NCBI GenBank assembly: GCA_945487445.1
Contig: CALYTU010000046.1
Coordinates: forward strand, 1 to 10,836
DNA from: an uncultured Clostridia bacterium
GTDB lineage: Bacteria > Bacillota > Clostridia > Oscillospirales > Oscillospiraceae
Length of the DNA stretch: 10,836 nt
Reading direction: 5' to 3'
Below the pieces are notes generated by a model. The model was not told where the DNA came from, ran no database searches, and was given only the letters and a program-made list of their open reading frames with translations. Shown here one piece after another: positions 1 to 5,917 of the stretch. The first letter of the stretch is position 1, and each line of letters starts with the position of its first letter. The position numbers were made by a program, and so were the translations under genes.

Positions 1-16
1 TCTCCGGCACGATCCG

Positions 17-50
17 CAGGGCCCCACCGGGGCCCTGGCGCGAAACGCGC
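17..50. other. Two adjacent GC-rich hairpins
   Basis: Positions 17-25 pair perfectly with 29-37 (9 bp, 3-nt loop), and 38-42 pair with 46-50 (GCGCG/CGCGC, loop AAA). No T-run follows on either strand, so this is not a standard intrinsic terminator. It could be the 3' end of a transcript from a gene left of the window. No gene end can be assigned in 1-220: reading frames are open here but show no recognisable protein. Confidence 0.35.
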
Positions 51-120
51 TGACGAAGCCGAAGAATCCGTTCTTTCCTCCTCCCCCGTCATTCTGAACG
101 AAGTGAAGAATCCGTCCCTC
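50..120. repeat. Two diverged units of the GTCATT..GAATCCGT dispersed repeat
   Basis: Positions 88-120 read GTCATTCTGAACGAAGTGAA and then GAATCCGTCCCTC. This is a diverged version of the 41-bp unit tandemly repeated at 10561-10836. A partial unit at about 52-87 ends in the same GAAGAATCCGT followed by a C/T-rich tail, spaced 44 bp from the second. The same repeat family therefore brackets the window. No coding frame is evident. Confidence 0.6.
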
Positions 121-220
121 CTGCCGCCCGCAGGTATGCTCCGGCCTTGCAGCGACAACAGAGGGGCTGAACGGTTGCCCTCAATTCACCGGTTCGATCC
201 TCCGAGCCATGAAAAAATCC

Positions 221-249
221 TTTACAATTCCCTGGGCTTGTGCTATAAT
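221..249 (+). promoter_or_regulatory. Sigma-A promoter for murA, extended -10
   Basis: The -35 box TTTACA (221-226) and -10 box TATAAT (244-249) are separated by exactly 17 bp. The -10 is preceded by TGC, giving an extended TGnTATAAT. Transcription should start near 256, leaving a leader of about 80 nt before murA. It is the best promoter match in the window and fits steady expression of an essential cell-wall gene. Confidence 0.8.
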
Positions 250-336
250 ACATAGGTTAAAATGTACAATTCTGTAAAAAATCTGTTTTAAATGTGCGGA
301 TTCGACAGGGTTTTTACAATACAAGGAGTAGAATCC

Positions 337-1629
337 ATGATAAAGTACGTGATCCACGGTGGCAGACCACTCTCCGGCAAGGTCATGATTTCCGGCGCCA
401 AAAACGCGGCCGTTGGCATTTTGCCCGCGACGCTGCTGGTCAAGGGTGTATGCCGCATTGAGAACGTCCCCGATATTTCCGACATCCGGCTGCTGCTGCA
501 AATTCTCGACGAGATGGGCGCTTCCATCCGCCGTCTGAGTCCTAACACGCTGGAGATCGACTGCACGCATGTACGCGACGCTGTGGCGCCTCCAGAGCTG
601 GTCCGGCGCATCCGCGCTTCCTACTACCTGATCGGCGCGCAGCTCGGCCGCTTCGGCCACGCCACTGTGGCCCTGCCCGGCGGCTGCAACTTCGGCCCCC
701 GGCCCATCGACCAGCACATCAAGGGCTTTGAGGCCATCGGCGCCGAGGTGGAGCTCACCGGCGGCAATGTCGTTGCCCGCGCGCCGGAGACAGGTCTGCA
801 GGGTGCGCGCGTCAATCTAGACGTGGTCAGCGTCGGCGCAACCATGAATATCATGATCGGCGCGGTGCTCGCCAACGGCACCACTTGGATCGAGAACGCA
901 GCCAAGGAGCCCCACATTGTCGACCTGGCCAACTTTCTCAACGCTATGGGGGCGAAGGTCTCCGGAGCCGGCACCGACATTATCCGTATTCGCGGAGTCA
1001 AGGCCCTGCACGGCGGCACCTACTCCATCATCCCCGATCAGATTGAGGCCGGGACCTACATGGCCGCTGCGGCGGCCGTTGGCGGCGATGTTCTGATCCA
1101 GAACGTCATCCCGAAACATATGGAATCCATTACCGCCAAGCTGCGCGAGATGGGCGCCCGTGTCACTGAATACGAGGACGCCATTTGCGTGATCCGGACG
1201 GGAAAGCTGCGCCGCGCCAATGTGAAGACGATGGCCTATCCCGGATTCCCCACGGATATGCAGTCGCAGGTGGCGGTCTGCATGGCGCTTGCCAAGGGGA
1301 CAAGCATCATCACCGAGGGCATTTACGATACGCGTTTCCGCTACTGCGCGGAGCTCAACCGCATGGGCGCGCAGATCCAGGTTGACACCAAGGTTGCCGT
1401 CATTGACGGCGTGGAACAGCTCCACGGCTGCGTGGTCAAGGCCTGTGACCTGCGCGCGGGCGCGGCCATGGTAATTGCGGGCCTTGCGGCCGACGGCACA
1501 ACAACCGTCGAGGACGTTCATTTTATCGAGCGCGGCTATGAGTGCATGATCGAAAAGCTGCGCAGGCTCGGGGCGGATATCACCCGGATCGAAACGCCGG
1601 AAACGGACCACGCTCGGAACGCCGGTTAG
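337..1629 (+). CDS. murA: UDP-N-acetylglucosamine 1-carboxyvinyltransferase (MurA)
   Basis: MurA transfers enolpyruvate from phosphoenolpyruvate to UDP-GlcNAc in the cytoplasm, the first committed step of peptidoglycan synthesis and the target of fosfomycin. The 430-residue product has normal family length. It shows the KN pair near the start (K22, N23), the active-site loop PGGCNFGPRPID with the PEP/fosfomycin-binding cysteine at 117, the FPTDMQSQ motif carrying the catalytic aspartate, and the late DLRAGAAMVIAGLA motif. Presence of Cys117 predicts fosfomycin sensitivity at the target level. I chose the ATG at 337 because AAGGAG (323-328) lies just upstream and MIKYVIHGG matches the family N-terminus; an in-frame ATG at 292 would add 15 unrelated residues. 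A strong promoter at 221-249 drives it. Many Firmicutes carry two MurA paralogues, and I cannot tell which this is. Confidence 0.97.
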   Translation: MIKYVIHGGRPLSGKVMISGAKNAAVGILPATLLVKGVCRIENVPDISDIRLLLQILDEMGASIRRLSPNTLEIDCTHVRDAVAPPELVRRIRASYYLIGAQLGRFGHATVALPGGCNFGPRPIDQHIKGFEAIGAEVELTGGNVVARAPETGLQGARVNLDVVSVGATMNIMIGAVLANGTTWIENAAKEPHIVDLANFLNAMGAKVSGAGTDIIRIRGVKALHGGTYSIIPDQIEAGTYMAAAAAVGGDVLIQNVIPKHMESITAKLREMGARVTEYEDAICVIRTGKLRRANVKTMAYPGFPTDMQSQVAVCMALAKGTSIITEGIYDTRFRYCAELNRMGAQIQVDTKVAVIDGVEQLHGCVVKACDLRAGAAMVIAGLAADGTTTVEDVHFIERGYECMIEKLRRLGADITRIETPETDHARNAG

Positions 1630-1635
1630 GCAAAA

Positions 1636-1670
1636 ATACGGGAAGCCGCCTGCGGGGCGGCTTCCCGTAT
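1636..1670. terminator. Perfect 15-bp hairpin after murA
   Basis: Arm 1636-1650 (ATACGGGAAGCCGCC) pairs perfectly with 1656-1670 around a 5-nt loop, starting 7 bases after the murA stop. On the + strand the 3' side is CCCTGCC with no T-run. The A-run (1632-1636) lies on the 5' side, so the U-tract would exist only for minus-strand transcripts. It may be a weak terminator or an RNA-end stabiliser between murA and the next gene, or may block antisense transcription. Confidence 0.5.
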
Positions 1671-1725
1671 CCCTGCCGCATGCAGTCAATCACGAAAAAC
1701 GGAGAAAGAACAGGAGGAACTCCAG

Positions 1726-3939
1726 ATGGAATGGGATTTGGATCGTTATTTGGACGAATCCGACCGGACGCCGAAGCCCCGGCAGTCCGGCGGCGCGGCC
1801 GCTGCGCGGAGCCGTTCGTCCGGACCGGCGCGGGGGAACTCCCGCGCATCGCAGACCGGCCAAAAGTCCCGGCGCCGCCGCGTCGGTTCCCTGCCCCCCT
1901 GGGTGCTGGTGTTTGGCTGTCTGATTTTCTATGCCTTCTTCTTCCATGTCTGGACGGAGGATCAATTTTCTGTCGGACGGTTCTTGACGCTGGCTGTGCT
2001 TTCCGTTTCCTTTTCCCTGCTCTCCTCGCTGATGGGGACCGTGGGCAAAAAGCGGAAGCTGCAAACCGTCCTTGCCACGGTGACGGTGATCTTCTGGGGC
2101 GTCATGTATCTGACGGAGTATTTTATTCTGGACTCCTTTAAGAACTTCTACACCCTGGGCGGGATGCTGACCGGCGCGGGCAACGCGGGGCAGGAGGATT
2201 TCGCGGGCCGCACCTTCGACCTGGTGCTGAAAAACTTCTGGCGGATTCTCATTTTTGCCCTGCCCATCGCGGCCTGGTTCCTGGCAAACCGTTTTCTGCG
2301 TCTGCCCCGGATCCTGACCCGCGGCGTTCGCCGCTATCTTGCCGTGGGCGGCGTGTGCCTGCTGCTGGTGGGTCTGTTTTTTGCCGCTGTGATCTCCCCG
2401 GACAGACAGAAGATGGGAGAGGCCTACGACTTCACAGCGGCGGTCCACAGCTTCGGCCTGCCCGTGGGCTTCGCCCTGGACACGTTCCAGAGCGGCAGCG
2501 GCGGCTTCGAACTGGATGATCCCGTTTTTACCCTGCCGCCCCAGACCACCGGCGCGGCTTCCACGACGCAGACCCAGCCCCCTGTGCAGACCGACACCAA
2601 CGGCGATACCGTTGCGAACTCCAACGGGAGCACAGAAGTGACGGAACCCCCCGCGCCGCCCCAAAAGCCCTACAATATGCTGAACATCGACTTTGACGCG
2701 ATCATCAGCAGCGCCGAATCCGACAGCGTCAAGGACGTGGCGCGCTACGTCAGCACGCTGGCGCCCAGCAAGACCAATGAAATGACCGGCATGTTCGAGG
2801 GAAAGAACCTCATTCTGATCACCGCCGAGGCCTTCTCCGCGGAGTTCATCTCGGAGGAGCTGACGCCCACCCTCTACCGCATGGTGCACAAGGGAATCTA
2901 TTTCAGCGATTACTACCAGCCTGCCTGGGGCGGCAGTACCTCTTCGGGCGAGTTCTCCGTGATGACCGGCATCGACCCCGCCAGGGGCGTCAACTCCATC
3001 AAGAACACCATCGGCAAGAACATGGGCGTCACCATCGGCAACCAGCTCAAGCGCCTGGGCTACTTTACCCGCGCCTATCACAACCACAGCTATGACTATT
3101 ATGGGCGCAACAAGACCCATGAGAATCTAGGCTATGAGAAGTTCATCGGTGTCGGCAACGGCATGGAGGTCACAAAGGCCTGGCCCGAGAGCGATAAGGA
3201 GATGATCGACTTCACGGTGCCTCAGTATATCGACCATCAGCCCTTCAGCGTCTACTATATGACCGTCTCCGGCCACGGGGCCTATTCCTGGGTCGGCAAC
3301 AAGCAGTCCGCGCGACACAAGGAGGAAGTCCAAAATCTGCCCTATTCCGACACCGTGAAGGCCTACATCGCCTGCAATCTGGAGGTGGAGCTGGCCATGG
3401 AGTCCCTGCTGAACCAGCTGGAGACAGCCGGAATCGCGGATGATACGCTGGTGGTTCTGACCGCCGACCACTATCCCTATTGCCTGACCAAGAGTGACGC
3501 CTGGTACACAGACAAGGACTATCTCTCCGAGTATTTCGGCTTCGAGGTCAAGGACTGCTTCGGCCAGGATCACAACTGCCTGATTATGTGGAGCGGCTGC
3601 CTGGAGGACAAGAACCTTGTGGTCGACACGCCGACCTTCAGCCTCGATATTGTTCCCACCCTCTGCAACCTTTTCGGCGTGGAGTACGACTCCCGCCTGG
3701 TGGTTGGCCGCGATGTATTCTCAGATCAGGAGCCGCTGGTATTCTGGCCCGATCACAGCTGGAAGACCGACAAGGGCCAGTGGGACGCTTCCAAGAGCAG
3801 CGGCAGCGAATTTACACCCGCCGCCGGCGCCGAGGTCACGGACGAGTATCTCCAGCGCATCCGCAAGACCGTGAGCAACAAGATCAATTACAGCTATCAG
3901 ATCCTCGATATGGATTTCTTCAAGCTGATCTATCAGTAA
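1726..3939 (+). CDS. LTA synthase family membrane sulfatase (glycerolphosphate transferase-like)
   Basis: The 737-residue protein has a basic, Ser/Arg/Gly-rich cytoplasmic tail (1-55) and about five membrane segments (roughly 57-76, 84-104, 112-133, 172-190, 204-224). A Pro/Thr-rich linker (about 265-315) leads to an extracellular alkaline-phosphatase/sulfatase fold (about 358-665). By analogy with LtaS, the active site appears complete: E368 in LITAEAF, the nucleophile T405 in GGSTSSGEF, H517 in SGHGAYSW, and D581-H582 in TADHYPY. Enzymes of this family move glycerol phosphate from phosphatidylglycerol onto a glycolipid or growing chain, using Mn2+ outside the cell. AGGAGG (1712-1717) sits 8 nt before the ATG. 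The gene is 96 bp from murA, so co-transcription is possible if the hairpin reads through. It could instead be a primase or a phosphoglycerol transferase for another polymer. Family is confident, exact substrate is not. Confidence 0.9.
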   Translation: MEWDLDRYLDESDRTPKPRQSGGAAAARSRSSGPARGNSRASQTGQKSRRRRVGSLPPWVLVFGCLIFYAFFFHVWTEDQFSVGRFLTLAVLSVSFSLLSSLMGTVGKKRKLQTVLATVTVIFWGVMYLTEYFILDSFKNFYTLGGMLTGAGNAGQEDFAGRTFDLVLKNFWRILIFALPIAAWFLANRFLRLPRILTRGVRRYLAVGGVCLLLVGLFFAAVISPDRQKMGEAYDFTAAVHSFGLPVGFALDTFQSGSGGFELDDPVFTLPPQTTGAASTTQTQPPVQTDTNGDTVANSNGSTEVTEPPAPPQKPYNMLNIDFDAIISSAESDSVKDVARYVSTLAPSKTNEMTGMFEGKNLILITAEAFSAEFISEELTPTLYRMVHKGIYFSDYYQPAWGGSTSSGEFSVMTGIDPARGVNSIKNTIGKNMGVTIGNQLKRLGYFTRAYHNHSYDYYGRNKTHENLGYEKFIGVGNGMEVTKAWPESDKEMIDFTVPQYIDHQPFSVYYMTVSGHGAYSWVGNKQSARHKEEVQNLPYSDTVKAYIACNLEVELAMESLLNQLETAGIADDTLVVLTADHYPYCLTKSDAWYTDKDYLSEYFGFEVKDCFGQDHNCLIMWSGCLEDKNLVVDTPTFSLDIVPTLCNLFGVEYDSRLVVGRDVFSDQEPLVFWPDHSWKTDKGQWDASKSSGSEFTPAAGAEVTDEYLQRIRKTVSNKINYSYQILDMDFFKLIYQ

Positions 3940-3946
3940 GATAACA

Positions 3947-4019
3947 GACAAACAGGCAAACAGGCAATCGGATACGCGAAGTAAGGTGAGCTTCGTCGTA
4001 CGCCGGTTGCCTGTTTGTC
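3947..4019. terminator. Long hairpin between convergent genes, possible bidirectional terminator
   Basis: Two overlapping pairings use the same right arm. Positions 3947-3959 pair perfectly with 4007-4019 (13 bp). Alternatively 3957-3971 pair with 4003-4017 (15 bp with one G-U). An inner stem, 3973-3981 with 3991-4000, has one bulged base. The left arm contains a repeated CAAACAGGCA/AAACAGGCA, giving the alternative register. On the minus strand the stem is followed by a T-rich tract through 3956-3936. It sits between two converging genes, as expected for a shared terminator, but the U-tracts are imperfect. Confidence 0.5.
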
Positions 4020-4036
4020 GAATTGCTTCACTCCGG

Positions 4037-4159
4037 GTATCTGTTCACTATCCTGTCATTTCGAGGCGATTCATCGCCGAGAAATCCGTATTATCTACGC
4101 AAAAAGGAACGGATTTCTCACTTCGTTCGAAATGACAGATGGGGCTACTGAATAGATAC
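4037..4159. mobile_element. MITE copy 1, 123 bp, with 8-bp target duplication
   Basis: The ends are inverted: GTATCTGTTCACTA (4037-4050) against the complement of 4146-4159, 12 of 14 matching. The element is flanked by perfect direct repeats CACTCCGG at 4029-4036 and 4160-4167, a target-site duplication. Internally it folds as a long cruciform: 4054-4064 pairs with 4127-4137 (11 bp), 4079-4089 pairs with 4109-4119 (11 bp), and a side hairpin GGCGAT/ATCGCC lies at 4065-4078. It encodes no protein. The second copy (8425-8547) differs only at 4048. An 8-bp duplication suits several transposase families (for example IS66, ISL3, IS256), so the mobilising enzyme is unknown. The element lies 4 bp beyond the stop codon of the adenylation gene, counting from the duplication. 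Confidence 0.88.
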
Positions 4160-4171
4160 CACTCCGGTTGC

Positions 4172-5656
4172 CTACATCATGTCTCTGAGCGCCTGTCTGT
4201 GCAGCTTCCCGTTGGGGTTCAGGGGGAGGCGGTCCAGAATATGGACCCTGGCGGGGAGCATGTAGTCCGAGAGCAGAGGGCGCAGCTGGCTCTGGAGGGC
4301 CTTGCCGTCCAGCTCGTATCCGACGGTGAGCTGGCAGAAGAGCTCGATCCGCTTCTTTCTGTCGTTGTACAGGCAGCAGCACCGATCCACGGCCGGGAGG
4401 GTGTCCGCCACCGTCTCAATCTCTCCCAACTCGATCCGGCGGCCCATGTGTTTGATCTGGAAGTCCTTCCGCGAGAGGAAGACCAGGTTGCCGTCCTCAT
4501 CGTACTGCGCCAGATCCCCTGACCGCAAAACGCGGGCCCGGCTGCCGTCGGGTAGGTCTTCCACCGTGAAGACGGCGGCGGTCTTTTCCGGGTCGCCGAA
4601 GTATTCCAGCGCCAGAGCAGGACCGGCGATCCAAACCTCGCCCTGCCTGTCCGGCCCGGTGACGAAGTCTGTATCGCAGTGGAGCCAGACCTTGCAGTTT
4701 GGCAGGGGCTTTCCCATGGGTAGCGTCGCGGGCAGGGTCCCCGCGGGAATCTCATAGGCGCAGCAAACCCCCGCCAGCTCCGAAGAGCCGTAGAGGTTTA
4801 CATAATGCAAATCCGGCAGGGTGGTGAGCCACTTGTGGAGCTGCTTGATGGGGAAGGGCTCGCCCACGAAAAAGACGTGGCGCAGGGTCTCGGGAAGAAT
4901 TTGTCGGAAGGTGTTGAGCTGGGTCACGATGGACAGGGCGGTGGGAACCCAGCAGAGATAGGAGATTCGCCGTTCATTCAGATATTCCAGCAGCCGCACC
5001 GGGAAAATGAACTTCTCGGCGGGAATGACCTCTAAAGTTGCCCCGGCGCATGCCATATAATAGATGTCCTTGGCGGCAGCGTCAAAGAAGAAGGGTGTCT
5101 GGTTGCCGATAATCTCGGTCCCCGTCAGGCCGAACCGGTCCAGGAAGGCGGCGATGAAGCTGGCCATTGCCCCGTGACTTTTCAGGACGCCCTTGGGCTT
5201 GCCGGTGGAGCCGGAGGTATAGACCATGTAGAGCGGCGCGTCGTCCGCTGCCTCGGGCAGGGCGACAGGCTCCGGGGCGGCGTCAGCCGGGGTCAGCAGG
5301 CAGCCGCGGAACCCCGCCGCGCGCAGAACGGCCTCATCCCCGGCCGTGCCGAGGACCAGCCGGATTCCGGCGTCCTGCAGGATCGTCTGCAGCTTTTGGG
5401 CGGGCAGGTCGGGGTCCAGCGGCACATAGCAGCAGCCTCCGTAGACGGCGGCGAAGAACAGGGCGGCGGTATCCGCCCCGCGGCGGACCAGCACCCCCAC
5501 CCGCCCTCCGTGGGGCTGTCGGTTCTGTATGGCCGCGCCCAGGCAGGCAGCGGCCCGCCGCAAGGCGGCGAAGGAATAGCTGCGACCCTCGTCGGCCACA
5601 GCGGTCTTTTCGGGTTGGGAGACGGCAAGCGCTTCCAGTTTCATCAGGATGTTCAT
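4172..5656 (-). CDS. Stand-alone amino-acid-type adenylation enzyme (DltA/NRPS A-domain-like)
   Basis: This 494-residue member of the ANL (AMP-binding) superfamily activates a carboxylate with ATP and usually passes it to a carrier-protein thiol. Core motifs are in order: YTSGSTGKPKGV (146-157), FFFDAAAKDIY (189-199) with D192 at the position that binds an amino-acid alpha-amine, NLYGSSE (287-293), SGDLA (379-383), the hinge and A8 region KDFQIKHMGRRIELGEIE (397-414), and NPNGKL (480-485) with catalytic K484. Length matches DltA and free-standing NRPS A domains, with no carrier or condensation domain attached. The ATG at 5656 has GGAGG at 5662-5666; an upstream in-frame ATG at 5719 lacks that support. 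No carrier-protein, dltB or dltD gene is nearby, so it must act with a partner elsewhere. Convergence with an LtaS-like gene makes a D-alanylation role possible. Substrate is unassigned. Confidence 0.87.
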   Translation of the reverse strand: MNILMKLEALAVSQPEKTAVADEGRSYSFAALRRAAACLGAAIQNRQPHGGRVGVLVRRGADTAALFFAAVYGGCCYVPLDPDLPAQKLQTILQDAGIRLVLGTAGDEAVLRAAGFRGCLLTPADAAPEPVALPEAADDAPLYMVYTSGSTGKPKGVLKSHGAMASFIAAFLDRFGLTGTEIIGNQTPFFFDAAAKDIYYMACAGATLEVIPAEKFIFPVRLLEYLNERRISYLCWVPTALSIVTQLNTFRQILPETLRHVFFVGEPFPIKQLHKWLTTLPDLHYVNLYGSSELAGVCCAYEIPAGTLPATLPMGKPLPNCKVWLHCDTDFVTGPDRQGEVWIAGPALALEYFGDPEKTAAVFTVEDLPDGSRARVLRSGDLAQYDEDGNLVFLSRKDFQIKHMGRRIELGEIETVADTLPAVDRCCCLYNDRKKRIELFCQLTVGYELDGKALQSQLRPLLSDYMLPARVHILDRLPLNPNGKLHRQALRDMM

Positions 5657-5721
5657 GGCATCCTCCCTTGTAGATTTGGCAATCTTTGATTCCGATGATT
5701 GGTTTGACGCAGCACACACGC

Positions 5722-5847
5722 CGTAGGGCGGCCAGACCCCTGGCCGCCTTCAGTTTGCGCATCGACTTTTCGGCAAAAAACCGCCAGGTTTGCGATCACG
5801 TTTTCTGATATAATCATTGCGGCGGCCAGAGGTCAGGCCGCCCTACG
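5722..5847. mobile_element. 126-bp inverted-repeat element (CGTAGGGCGGCC family), MITE-like
   Basis: Arm 5722-5748 matches the complement of 5821-5847 at 25 of 27 bases. The left arm also contains its own perfect hairpin (5727-5735 with 5740-5748), so several structures are possible. The centre (5749-5820) includes an extended -10 sequence TGATATAAT (5806-5814) on the + strand but no convincing -35. No clear target duplication is seen, so mobility is inferred only from architecture. It occupies most of the 261-bp gap between feoB and the adenylation gene, so it may supply the terminator of the former or part of the leader of the latter. Confidence 0.6.
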
Positions 5848-5917
5848 CATGGAAAGCGGATCATAAATCAGATTGAAAAACTGTACGCATCTTATTTTAC
5901 CGCATAATCTGAAGAAG

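Noticed and set aside
292..336. Earlier in-frame ATG for murA
   Set aside because: It adds 15 residues not seen in MurA, while the ATG at 337 has AAGGAG at proper spacing and the family N-terminus.
817..1689. Minus-strand reading frame of 290 codons
   Set aside because: Antisense to murA, no ribosome binding site that convinces, His/Asp/Gly-rich shadow composition.
1690..3120. Minus-strand reading frame of 476 codons
   Set aside because: It lies antisense to the LtaS-like gene, whose active-site motifs are intact. The product is Gly/Arg/His/Gln-rich with no recognisable domain, as expected for a shadow in GC-rich DNA.
5657..5719. Earlier in-frame ATG for the adenylation enzyme
   Set aside because: The 21 extra residues are Ser/Lys-rich and overlap the ribosome binding site of the ATG at 5656, which fits the family start.
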